A DNA stretch of 64,000 bases. Origin: Ignavibacteria bacterium (GTDB taxonomy: Bacteria; Bacteroidota; Ignavibacteria; Kapaibacteriales; UBA4661). The notes under the pieces were generated by a model. It made no database searches, had not been told where the DNA came from, and worked only from the letters and a program-made list of their open reading frames with translations. The stretch covers positions 160,466 to 224,465 of the forward strand of contig JAAFIV010000004.1 in the NCBI GenBank assembly GCA_013298775.1, written 5' to 3'. Positions 26,315-35,568 of the stretch are shown piece after piece. A program made the position numbers and the translations under genes. How positions within the stretch are numbered: the first letter of the stretch is position 1; each line of letters begins with the position of its first letter.

Positions 26315-29300
26315 ATGGTTCAATTTTCTCGCACTCCTTCTACACACTCATTTTTTCAGGTGTTTCGAGTAACGATGCTCGTGTGCTTTTTTGCACAAAT
26401 ACTTCTTCCGCAGATACTTCCCGCGCAAACAATCCCAATTTCACCGAAAGCTATTCGCGACAGCAGAGGAAAAGATTTTTGGATGGCATTTCCGCGAAAT
26501 CACCACACCCCCGGAACAATCTACGACCGCCTGTACATAACGATTGTCAGTGAACGCCCAACGCAAGGAAATATCAACTATGTGAACAATATGGGCGTGC
26601 GCAAAAACACCCCATTTTCTCTTCCAGCAAATGAAGTCTATACGTTGGATGTTGCCTATACGGAACTGGAACTCTTCGCGCCCACCATTTCTCGCACCGC
26701 TATTCACATCACTTCCACCGAAGAAGTAACCGTCTATGGTCTCAGCGTTGCCTCCACCACGAGCGATGCGTTTCTCGCCTTTCCAACCGATGTCTTGGGG
26801 CGTGAATACGTGATTGCATCCTACCAAAGCAATGTCGTCTCGCAAGGTGCAAATGTGAATTTGGGTACAACAACCATGTCGCAATTTAGTATTGTCGCGC
26901 CGTACGACAGCACCCTCGTCGATATTACCCCGACGGTAAAAACGTGGAATGGCGATTCGACAACCTATACCGTGCGCCTCAATCGTGGCGATGCGTACTT
27001 GGTTTCGCTTACGCCGACGCTGGCAAATCCGTTTGCCGACCTCACAGGAAGCCGCATTGTTGCTTCTAAGCCAGTTGTCGTCTATGGCGGACACGAACGC
27101 GCACTTATTCCTGCCGGACAGAGGAGTTCGCGAGATTATCTTGTGGAGCAAATGCTGCCCGTCGAAGTCTGGGGGCGGCGTGCGCTCATTGCGCCGTTTG
27201 CGTTGCCTGGCGGCAATGGCAATCCCGACTACGGCTGCGACCTTGTACGCGTGATTGCTGGCTACGACAACACCATTGTTCAGGTAAACGGTGCAACGCG
27301 AGCAACGCTCCAATCAGGTAAATTTTTGGAATTAACTATCAGCACAAGTGCCGTCATTGAATGCTCCGAACCTGTGATTGTCGCAACGTACAAGTGCAGT
27401 ACATCAAACCCAAACACCGTCTTAGGCGACCCTTTTTTGGCAATCGTCCCGCCCGTAGAGCAATTCCTCACACGCTACCGTTTTGCGTGCGTGCAAGGAA
27501 CGCAATTAGCCAATAACAACGGCAATACAAACCGCACCGAACCTGCTTTTCAGCAACATTTTGTCAGTATCGTGGTACCCTCCACGCGAGCAAATACCGT
27601 GCTGCTGGATAATCGCACTATTCCGCCACTGTTATTTCGCCCCATTGCAAACAGCGATTATTCCTACGCTTCGGTGCCAATTAGCGAGGGAGTGCATAAT
27701 ATGACGGCAGACACCGCGTTTGGTATCACGCTTGCTGGCTATGGGCGGGCAAATTCCTATGGCTACATTGGTGGGCAGCGTTTTGAGACTGATATTCGAC
27801 CACCGCAAATCGTTGTAAACCGCACCTGTACTGGCATTGCGGGGCGTGTTTTTGATAGCGCATTTACCGATTCTAAAATATTTTTCTACGATACGCTTCG
27901 CACAACACAACGAAATATTCGCTTTCGCTTCGGAAATCTCCCCAACCCCGCAGATTCACTGGGTTTTCAGGCAGAATTAAACAATCCCTACGAAGATGGC
28001 GAACTTGGGCTTATTGCGGTGGATTCGCTGGATTTGCGCACCGTGCAGCGCATAACCGTACCGGGCTATACCGTGCATAACGACCCCAGAATCCGCACCA
28101 ATGCTGTGGTTTCTACTTCCAGCGTGATTCGCCTTGCCACCAAGCGCGATTACTGCTTTCGCTTGCCTATTCGCAATTATGGCGCGACAAACCAAACCAT
28201 CCAAAGCGTCGGTTTTACGCGCTCTTCACCGCAGTTTTTCTCCACGCAATTTGCTTCGGGGTCTGCTCGCCCAGTGCGTATCGAACCTTCGTCCGAAGGC
28301 ACGGTCAGCTTTTGTTTTCGCACTGATAGCGACGGAACATTTGTTGATACGCTCACGATTTCCAACGGCTGCATCACGCGCAATATCTTAGCAATCAGAA
28401 TTGAAGCCGCCGAAGACCGCCTCGCGCCTACGCTCACGCGCTCGGCGGATTCGTGCAATCGTACCATCGTTCTTGAAACCGCCGATAACCGCACGTTCGA
28501 TGCGGGCGTGGATACGATTGCACTCCAACTCAGTAATCTCACTGCTCGTCGCGAATTCGTCAATCCAAATCCTCTTCCCAATGCGACGCAATTGTACGAC
28601 AGCACCAAACGCCCACAACGTATCACCCTTACGGTCGTCAATCCCAGACTGGATGCCACATACAGCGTTCTTGTGCGCGATTCCGTTGGCAATGAAACAC
28701 GCCTTTCCGATACCATTCAAGGCTACACGCTGCGCCTACGCACAAGCACCGACACAAGTATTAGTGCGCTTCGTAGCCTTTCGCTGCCAGCAACCACACC
28801 ACAAACACCATTGCAACAATACGAATACCGATTCCGCGATGTGAACGCAACGGCGCGGGCTTGCGGTGGAATTATTCTGGAAAATGATGGTGTGCTACCG
28901 TTTGTTTTGGATAATAATTTCGCAGAAAAGCTCAATCTCGGACTTGCAGGAAATACGCGCTTTTCCGTGCCGCCAGCGCAGTTTCCACTTGTTGTACCGC
29001 CGCGTGGTGGCGGAACGCGCACTCTCACCATTTGCTTTAATCCCTCCGACCGCGCATCATTCCTTGATACGCTGACCATCAATGCGTTTTGTTTTCGTGA
29101 ACAAATCATTCTTGCTGGCGATGGTATTTTGCCAGCGCAGCTTGTCGGGACGCGGTGTAGCGCGACGGTGCGCCTTAGCCCAACGATTCGGAATACAGGA
29201 GTAGCGAACAATGCAGCAGGTATTCTCAACGGTGGGCAAGCGCAAAACACTGGAAAAACCTTGTTTGCGCAGCATTTTCCCGACCCTGCATTTCAAACAA

Positions 29301-29533
29301 TTACGCTGCGCATTGATGCAGAAGAGGCGCAACTCGTGAAAGTGCGGCTTTTATCCATGCTCGGCGTAGAAATAGCAAGCCTTCCCGCGCAAGCATTGGC
29401 GCGAGGTGTGTGGGATATGGACATGCACTTGGAAGCAATCGAAACAGGGACGTATGTGTGCGAAATCACCAGCACTGTTCCCGAAGAACCAAAACCCCGC
29501 CGATGGACAGCAATGGTGCGGGTTATACGGTAG
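26315..29533 (+). CDS. Secreted IgGFc-binding-like protein with T9SS C-terminal domain
   Basis: This is a 1072-residue exported protein. A signal peptide is present (MLVCFFAQILLPQILPAQ around residues 21-38); the upstream ATG at 26315 has a GGGGAG sequence before it. Residues about 50-480 resemble the IgGFc-binding-like N-terminal domain found in large Bacteroidetes surface proteins (KDFWMAFPRNHH, EVTVYGLSVAS, SDAFLAFPTDVLGREYVIAS, PVVVYGGHERALIP). Several beta-rich modules follow, including two similar to ASPM-SPD-2-Hydin-like folds (RPVRIEPSSEGTVSFCFRTD, TLTISNGC). The last ~85 residues form a T9SS sorting domain (FQTITLRIDAEEAQLVKVRL, ETGTYVCEI). It is likely secreted and attached to the cell surface. 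It converges with the next large T9SS protein. Confidence 0.8.
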   Translation: MVQFSRTPSTHSFFQVFRVTMLVCFFAQILLPQILPAQTIPISPKAIRDSRGKDFWMAFPRNHHTPGTIYDRLYITIVSERPTQGNINYVNNMGVRKNTPFSLPANEVYTLDVAYTELELFAPTISRTAIHITSTEEVTVYGLSVASTTSDAFLAFPTDVLGREYVIASYQSNVVSQGANVNLGTTTMSQFSIVAPYDSTLVDITPTVKTWNGDSTTYTVRLNRGDAYLVSLTPTLANPFADLTGSRIVASKPVVVYGGHERALIPAGQRSSRDYLVEQMLPVEVWGRRALIAPFALPGGNGNPDYGCDLVRVIAGYDNTIVQVNGATRATLQSGKFLELTISTSAVIECSEPVIVATYKCSTSNPNTVLGDPFLAIVPPVEQFLTRYRFACVQGTQLANNNGNTNRTEPAFQQHFVSIVVPSTRANTVLLDNRTIPPLLFRPIANSDYSYASVPISEGVHNMTADTAFGITLAGYGRANSYGYIGGQRFETDIRPPQIVVNRTCTGIAGRVFDSAFTDSKIFFYDTLRTTQRNIRFRFGNLPNPADSLGFQAELNNPYEDGELGLIAVDSLDLRTVQRITVPGYTVHNDPRIRTNAVVSTSSVIRLATKRDYCFRLPIRNYGATNQTIQSVGFTRSSPQFFSTQFASGSARPVRIEPSSEGTVSFCFRTDSDGTFVDTLTISNGCITRNILAIRIEAAEDRLAPTLTRSADSCNRTIVLETADNRTFDAGVDTIALQLSNLTARREFVNPNPLPNATQLYDSTKRPQRITLTVVNPRLDATYSVLVRDSVGNETRLSDTIQGYTLRLRTSTDTSISALRSLSLPATTPQTPLQQYEYRFRDVNATARACGGIILENDGVLPFVLDNNFAEKLNLGLAGNTRFSVPPAQFPLVVPPRGGGTRTLTICFNPSDRASFLDTLTINAFCFREQIILAGDGILPAQLVGTRCSATVRLSPTIRNTGVANNAAGILNGGQAQNTGKTLFAQHFPDPAFQTITLRIDAEEAQLVKVRLLSMLGVEIASLPAQALARGVWDMDMHLEAIETGTYVCEITSTVPEEPKPRRWTAMVRVIR

Positions 29534-29872
29534 CAGACTGGTATCGAGCAATGTGAACATAGATTGCGATGAAACCTAGTAGTCTGTCAAATGTATTTGA
29601 AGAGGCTTGAGACAAGAGTGGTCATAAATACTGGCTTCGGCACAAGCAGACACTCTTGTCTGTCCAATGGAATGTAATTGTGTCCACAACCTTGGAGTTG
29701 CTTGGGTTGATTGCTCAGGAGCGTAAATTCCGCAAATCCGAAGCAAATTGTTGAGCGGAATCAAATATTGCACAAAGAAAACCCGTGCAACGGCAGTGTT
29801 CATACACTCTTCACGCCATCACACGGGTCAAATCATTACTTTTGGGTTTTCTCCCCACCAATCATGCCCATC
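29534..29872. other. Convergent intergenic region (339 bp)
   Basis: The gap between the two convergent T9SS cargo genes holds the palindromic repeat at 29611-29664. No gene is seen. An open frame of 75 codons here has no protein character. Confidence 0.5.
29611..29664. repeat. CAGACACTCTTGTCTG-family inverted repeat
   Basis: Arms GACAAGAGTG and CACTCTTGTC are separated by about 30 bases containing CTTCGGCACAAGC. It matches the family at 21932-22009 and 37218-37288. Confidence 0.75.
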
Positions 29873-32800
29873 TTATTTTTGAATGAGCATTTGGCGGCTT
29901 AGTATTTGCTTGGGAGTGTGCAAGCGGCATAAATACACGCCCGAAGGCAATCCCTGTGCATTCCAATCAAGCGAGTATAACCCTGCTCGTTGGCGCGTGC
30001 GCACAAGCTCTGCCACCTGTTTACCAAGCACATCCGTTATTTCCAAGCGTACCTCCAAATCCTCACCAAGTTCGTATTCTATGCGCGTGGTTTGATTGAA
30101 TGGGTTTGGAATATTTGCAATCAAACGCGCTCCGGAACTCAGTATTTGTGCGGCATCTGAGCCAATCATGCGAACAACGTTTTGCTGTGAACTTGCAAGT
30201 GGTTGTCCTGCAAACACCGCTTCATTGCTACTCTCTGCGCCATTGACGCTATTAGCAAATATTCCACCACCCTGACGAACACGCCCTGTACGGAACGTCC
30301 AAACCTCCGACCAATCGCCGGGCGTAAGCCCAAACAATGCCCGCGCACGCCAGAAATACTGGCGTTCTATGTTGAAGGTCGTGATAATCCAGCTTGTATC
30401 GGTCAGTTCGGGATTATTGAGGTAAATGAGCTGAAACAAGGAATCATTCGCAATCTGAACATGGTATAGCACCGCGCCCGGCACGCTCGACCAACGGAAT
30501 TGGTTCTGATTTATTGGCAAACCCGTTGTGTTATTCGGCGGTGCAATGAGGAACGGAATGCGCGGAACGGGCGGATTCGGTTTCACGTCCACATCAAACG
30601 AAATCACCGACGAGGCAAAACCATTGCTCACCGTAACGGTGATGCGAGCGCGTCCCGTCTGGTCTTGTGCTGGATTGATAATCACCCGCACCGTGTTTCC
30701 ATCGCGAATCACCTGCACGCTATCCACAGGAACAAGCGTCGTATTCGAGCTTTGCACCGTGAAGCGAAGCGGAAAGCCGCTATTATCCACAACCGTGAAT
30801 GAGGAGTTCGTGCTTGTATTGACGCGGGTTTCAAGCAAAGGAGTCCCAGTGGTATTCGGTGGCGGAATCGTTGGCGGCGTGATAATGGGCGGCGGAACGA
30901 CTGTTACCAAAAAGCTCGTATTCGCGCTCAGTCCAAGCTGATTCGTGACCGTAAGACGCACTTCCGATGAACCGGAAACGTTGAGATTTGGCGCAATGGT
31001 CAAATTACGTTGCGTTCCGAAGCCGCTTATCGGCAAGCCAAACGTGGAAAGGAGCGACGGATTGGAGCTTTCGGTGCGGAATGTGAGCGTACTCAAAAAG
31101 TTCGGGTCGCTGACAATCAAGGTGCGATTGGTGGTTTGATTTTGTCCTAAAATGACATTCCCAATCGGCTGAATCGTTGGTGGAATCTGGGGTGGCGTAA
31201 CCGTTACGTTGATAACCAACGTCGCCGTTTGCCCTTGCCGATTCGTTGCCGTGATAGTAACTACGCCGCTTCCGAGCTGATTCAGTCCGGGCGTAATCGT
31301 GATGCTCCGCGACGCGCCAAAACCGCCAAATTGGAGGTTAAAATCTGGCAATAAGGCTTGGTTATTTGAGTTTGCGCGAAGTTGAAGGCTGGGAATATCT
31401 TCATCGCTCACCACAAACTGCATCGTAACGGGACGATTCTGCTCGGTGGTGAGATTGATAATTGCGCTCAGTGTTGGCGGTGCGGGCGGTGGCACGACGG
31501 TTACGGTAAAGCTCGTATTCGTGCTAAGTCCAGCAGAATTGGTTACGGTCATCGTGATAAACGCGCTTCCCACCGCATTTGGTGAGGGAATAAGCGTTAC
31601 AATCCGCATCGTTCCTGTGCCGCTTACCATAATATTTTGTGCGGGAAAAACCGACGGATTCGACGACGTAAAACTAAACCGCAATGTATTGACATCGGCA
31701 TCATTCACCGTAAACATGAGTGATACTGGCACATTGCGCTGGGTTGCGGCATTGGCAATCGCACCAACGCTGGGCGCAGTTTGCGGTTGAAAAACGGTGA
31801 CGGGAAAACTGGTCGTTGCCGTTAATCCCGCATTGTTTGTGGCTGTCAGCGTGATGGTTACTGTTCCTGTGCGGTTGAATGCGGGGTTTACGGTAATCAC
31901 ACGATTTGTTCCCGTTCCCGTAACAGAAACGTTTGCATTCGGCACAAGGTCTGGGTTGGACGAGGAAACGGTAAAATTCACTGTTCCTGGATTTGCATCG
32001 GCAACACTTAAATTTCCCTGAACAGCAGTATTGATGCGGGTTGAGAGCGGTGCAATTGTCCCCAAAACTGGCGGCGCGACAACGGTAATGCGTAGCAATG
32101 CCGACGAGCGGAACGCATTCTGGTTCAGCGTCGTGATAGCGATTGCGGCTTCTCCGAAGCGGTTTTGATTAGGATTGACAATGAGTGTACGCGAAGTTCC
32201 CGTGCCAGTAATACGCATATTTGCTTCGGGAATAACGTCCGGATTCGCCGAAGTTGGCTGCAACTGGAGCGTACTCAAGTTTGCATCAATAACGGTAAAG
32301 GGGAAGACGAGCGTTGTATTTTGTAATACGGTGGTATCGCGAAGATTCCGTATTTGTGCGGGCGCGAAGGGATTTGCGACGTACACCGTAAAGACCGTAA
32401 TTGCGCTCAAACCCGCTTGGTTAATGGCGCGAAGCACAATCGCCGCTTCGCCCGACCTACCCGGAGCGGGCGTAATCGAAACCGTCCGCGCACTACCAAC
32501 GCCAGTGACACGAATGTTTTCGGTCGGAATCACGGTAGGATTATTCGAGCTGCCCGTAACAACGACATTTTGCGGACCCGAAAGGTCTTGCACCGAGAAA
32601 AATCCAAGCACACTTTGGTCAATCGGCGCAACGAGGTCGCCAGGCGAGGTAATGCTCGGCGTGGCTTGGTCAGCGCGATTGACGGTAAGTTGGAAGGTTT
32701 GGCGCGAAGAAAAACCGCTCGGATTCGTAGCAGTAATCGAAATCGTTGCCGAACCAAACTGCGTTGCACTTGGCGAAATGCGCAACGAGCGCGAGGCACC

Positions 32801-33421
32801 AAAGCCCGTTACCTGCAAGCCAGACTGCGGCACGAGAAGCGCATTGTCGCTGCTCGCGCTCACGTTTACTGCGCTGGGGTCGGTGTCGGTGATGGTAAAA
32901 TTCACCGTTACGGGATTGCCTTGCACGGTCGCTGTTGGTGGAATGCTGCTTATTGTGGGCGCAGAACTTGCCCCGCCAACAGTGATGTTAAAAAGAACTT
33001 GCGCATTCTGCCCAACGGCATTAGTGCCAATAATCGTGATAACGGTTGTGCCAGAACGTCCGGGCGTGGGCGTTATCGTGAGCTGGCGAACAGAACCTGT
33101 TTGGCTAATGACGATATTTTCATTGGGAATAAGCGCGGGGTCATCCGCCAAACCGAGCATCAGGACGGAATTTGGGTTTGCATCCGTGATGCGGATTTGC
33201 GTTGAAACTGGCGTATTCAGTGCGGTTACGAGGTCGCTGACGGGCGCAATCGTCAAAAGAGACTGCGCACTCAACTTGGACATTGCCAAGACGAGAAGCA
33301 GCACCCAGACAAGCGCAATGCAGAGAAAACTCGCAAGCAGTTGATGTTTGCGTTTCCTTTGCGTGGCGAAGAGAAGGGAATTTTGCCCGTCAAACGCGGT
33401 AGAATCAGGCTTCCACAGCAT
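29873..33421 (-). CDS. Secreted protein with nine Ig-like repeats and T9SS sorting domain
   Basis: This exported adhesin-like protein has about 1182 residues. The start at 33421 places the signal peptide (LLASFLCIALVWVLLLVLAM) about 30 residues in; upstream ATGs are possible but would give an odd long leader. About nine repeats of ~90 residues follow, each with a pattern such as TQRNVPVSLMFTVNDADVN and later GTGTMRIVTLIPSPNAVGSA, resembling cadherin/BIG-type beta-sandwich modules. A fibronectin III-like module comes next (FLIAPPNNTTGLPINQNQFR, YFWRARALFG). The end is a canonical T9SS type A domain: IPNPFNQTTRIEYELGED, VRLEITDVLGKQV, LPSGVYLCRL, QMLIQK. It likely works in surface adhesion or gliding; this is inferred from architecture only. 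Confidence 0.85.
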   Translation of the reverse strand: MLWKPDSTAFDGQNSLLFATQRKRKHQLLASFLCIALVWVLLLVLAMSKLSAQSLLTIAPVSDLVTALNTPVSTQIRITDANPNSVLMLGLADDPALIPNENIVISQTGSVRQLTITPTPGRSGTTVITIIGTNAVGQNAQVLFNITVGGASSAPTISSIPPTATVQGNPVTVNFTITDTDPSAVNVSASSDNALLVPQSGLQVTGFGASRSLRISPSATQFGSATISITATNPSGFSSRQTFQLTVNRADQATPSITSPGDLVAPIDQSVLGFFSVQDLSGPQNVVVTGSSNNPTVIPTENIRVTGVGSARTVSITPAPGRSGEAAIVLRAINQAGLSAITVFTVYVANPFAPAQIRNLRDTTVLQNTTLVFPFTVIDANLSTLQLQPTSANPDVIPEANMRITGTGTSRTLIVNPNQNRFGEAAIAITTLNQNAFRSSALLRITVVAPPVLGTIAPLSTRINTAVQGNLSVADANPGTVNFTVSSSNPDLVPNANVSVTGTGTNRVITVNPAFNRTGTVTITLTATNNAGLTATTSFPVTVFQPQTAPSVGAIANAATQRNVPVSLMFTVNDADVNTLRFSFTSSNPSVFPAQNIMVSGTGTMRIVTLIPSPNAVGSAFITMTVTNSAGLSTNTSFTVTVVPPPAPPTLSAIINLTTEQNRPVTMQFVVSDEDIPSLQLRANSNNQALLPDFNLQFGGFGASRSITITPGLNQLGSGVVTITATNRQGQTATLVINVTVTPPQIPPTIQPIGNVILGQNQTTNRTLIVSDPNFLSTLTFRTESSNPSLLSTFGLPISGFGTQRNLTIAPNLNVSGSSEVRLTVTNQLGLSANTSFLVTVVPPPIITPPTIPPPNTTGTPLLETRVNTSTNSSFTVVDNSGFPLRFTVQSSNTTLVPVDSVQVIRDGNTVRVIINPAQDQTGRARITVTVSNGFASSVISFDVDVKPNPPVPRIPFLIAPPNNTTGLPINQNQFRWSSVPGAVLYHVQIANDSLFQLIYLNNPELTDTSWIITTFNIERQYFWRARALFGLTPGDWSEVWTFRTGRVRQGGGIFANSVNGAESSNEAVFAGQPLASSQQNVVRMIGSDAAQILSSGARLIANIPNPFNQTTRIEYELGEDLEVRLEITDVLGKQVAELVRTRQRAGLYSLDWNAQGLPSGVYLCRLHTPKQILSRQMLIQK

Positions 33422-33583
33422 AAGTATTCTAAATAAAAGTGAAGAAAAAACCATCCTCTGCATCAAGGATACACAAGCAATTCGTAAGCAAACACGTGAA
33501 GGAATACCACGCAACACCGCATCAAATCAGGGGTGTGAACGGTATTCCTTCTCGTACTGATGGTGATATGCAGCGAGCGTTTG

Positions 33584-33682
33584 CCCTCACCCCTCGCTCC
33601 GCGAGACCCTCTCCCAAAGGGCGAGGGTATGCCGAAATCTAGCTCTGAAGCCCTCTCCTTTTGGGAGAGGGTTGGGTGAGGG
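33584..33682. repeat. CCCTCACCC/GGGTGAGGG palindromic element
   Basis: CCCTCACCCCTCGCTCCGCG at one end and GAGAGGGTTGGGTGAGGG at the other bound a 99 bp copy of the family found in mfd. It lies between the 3' end of the outer-membrane barrel gene and the start of the Ig-repeat gene. Confidence 0.9.
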
Positions 33683-33698
33683 TCTTCTTACGCAAGCA

Positions 33699-35318
33699 TT
33701 AAAACCGGAAATTCGCCGAAACAAAACCAAAGGTCGGTTCACCACTTCCGATATTGCCAAAGCCGCGTTGCAAGGTGCGTGTGTCGGTGGTGAGGTCGAG
33801 TGTGAATTTGCCAAACTCCAGACCAAATCCGAGCGAAACGCCTTGCGACAACCCGTAGTTGAAATATGACGGGAATACCACATCATTGCTACGCGAAGTC
33901 GAGGTATAGCCAGCGTACCCTGCACGAATCTTGAACCATTCAATGATGCGATATTCTGCACCAAGATTCCAACGCGGTAAAATCAACTCTTGTGAAATCG
34001 GACCTGCGCCAATCACGCCTTGCGAGGGCAAATTGCCGCCGCCAGTCACGCTCACACTGATACCGCCGACAAACAAAAGCGGACCAGAAGCATAGTTGAA
34101 ACCAAGACCACCATCGAAACTGTTCATATTTCCAAAGTACGGCGAACCACTACCAACGGCGTAGATATTTGCCATTGGAATAAGCGTAAATTCCTTCGAC
34201 AACCGTGCGATATAGCGAGCATTGATGCCGACAACCGTGCTGTTATAGACAGCAGAGCTATTGGTGCTGTTCGGGAAGGGCAGCGAAACGCGTGGTAGCA
34301 AAAGCGAAGCGGACAAATCCAGCATGGACGTTGTATTGGTCGTAACGAGGATGCCAAAATTGAAGCCAATTTGCGTCAAGTTCGAGCCAATTTGCGGACG
34401 CGGCTGCAAAGTGAGCGGCGCGAGCGACGTAGAAGCGTAGGATATACCAGCCGCTAACACCACACCACCTTTGCTGTTTTCAGGCGCAGTATTGTAGGTT
34501 GTTTGTAATTGTGCAACGTTGCGAGCGCGAATGAGCGTAAAGTTTGGATTCGGCGCAAAGCCAGTATATCCCAAACCCAAGATACTCGCAATAGCAATAC
34601 CGCTTGCAATATCCGTATTCACTGGCGTAACGCCCGGGAAGGATTCAAAGGAAACGATACCACCCACCGTAACACGCGGGCTAATGGAGAAAATTGCTCC
34701 CAGCGATGGACCGCCAAAACTCGAAAGCGGCTGCGAATTTGGACCAGAGCTGATAGAACCAGCATTGACAAAAATCGCATCGCGGTAGCGGTCGGCATAC
34801 GCGGGATTGTAGAAAATGGAGTAGGAATCAATCAAAAACGGATTTGCGCCGTAGGTGAGATACTGTCCGCCCATACCATATCCACCACCGCCCAATGCCG
34901 CATGGCGAGCCAATGAGCCGCTTACAAGCGGATGCTCAATAGAGGCAAGCGTGCTAACGCATAAGGTACAGTAGTCAATTTGTGTACGCGGAACTTGCGC
35001 AACGGGGCGCGGTGCGGCTGTTGTGCCAGTGCGCGGAACCTGCACGCCACGCGCAGTTCCCGGGCGACCAGGAGCGCGAACACCACCAGAAGGCGCATTC
35101 GCACGGACTGACCCCACGCGAGACGAGCCTGCGGGCGGGTCGTTGGCAATTTGTGGCTGCGCTGCTGTCGCGGGACGAGCGGCTGTGGAGCGTGCTGCTG
35201 AAGCCGGAGCGCGACTTGCACCTGCCCGACCTGCGGGGGCGCGTCGCGTCGTCTGGCTCCAGAGCATATATGATGCCAGCCACAGCATCACAACGCAAAG
35301 AAAGAATGAACGTTTCAT
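33699..35318 (-). CDS. Outer-membrane beta-barrel protein with Ala/Arg/Pro-rich linker (PorV/FadL-like)
   Basis: This is a 539-residue exported protein. The start at 35318 gives MKRSFFLCVVMLWLASYMLW, a clean signal peptide; the frame continues upstream without protein character. Residues about 25-115 are low complexity, rich in Ala, Arg, Pro, Thr and Gly (APAGRAGASRAPASAARS). The remainder is barrel-like: HAALGGGGYGMGG, SIFYNPAYADRYRDAIF (the alanine/asparagine turn typical of PorV/PorQ/FadL-like barrels), many strands of alternating residues, and a final VSANFRF. PorV-like proteins serve as T9SS shuttle components, but the similarity is too weak to assign that role. The T9SS cargo gene upstream on the same strand is suggestive. 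Confidence 0.68.
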   Translation of the reverse strand: MKRSFFLCVVMLWLASYMLWSQTTRRAPAGRAGASRAPASAARSTAARPATAAQPQIANDPPAGSSRVGSVRANAPSGGVRAPGRPGTARGVQVPRTGTTAAPRPVAQVPRTQIDYCTLCVSTLASIEHPLVSGSLARHAALGGGGYGMGGQYLTYGANPFLIDSYSIFYNPAYADRYRDAIFVNAGSISSGPNSQPLSSFGGPSLGAIFSISPRVTVGGIVSFESFPGVTPVNTDIASGIAIASILGLGYTGFAPNPNFTLIRARNVAQLQTTYNTAPENSKGGVVLAAGISYASTSLAPLTLQPRPQIGSNLTQIGFNFGILVTTNTTSMLDLSASLLLPRVSLPFPNSTNSSAVYNSTVVGINARYIARLSKEFTLIPMANIYAVGSGSPYFGNMNSFDGGLGFNYASGPLLFVGGISVSVTGGGNLPSQGVIGAGPISQELILPRWNLGAEYRIIEWFKIRAGYAGYTSTSRSNDVVFPSYFNYGLSQGVSLGFGLEFGKFTLDLTTDTRTLQRGFGNIGSGEPTFGFVSANFRF

Positions 35319-35568
35319 AAATATTCGCAGATTGAATGATTGAGTTTTGTAATCGTGAGTGCAATGTCGTTGAGCTAGTACAAATGAGCTAGTACAAAGT
35401 CGAAAATGCCTGAAAGACGGTATTGAAGCGGAAGGAGCAAACACATGTTGCGAGGAAAGATGCTGATAATGAGCAGAGATATTCCTGAATCAACATTGTG
35501 CTATTTCGCCTTCACATTTCATCCTTCATATTGTCATCCTTCACATTTTCATACTTCATCCTTTCCTC

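Noticed and set aside
32175..33344. 389-codon open frame on the plus strand
   Set aside because: It is antisense to the Ig-repeat T9SS protein and has no recognisable features.
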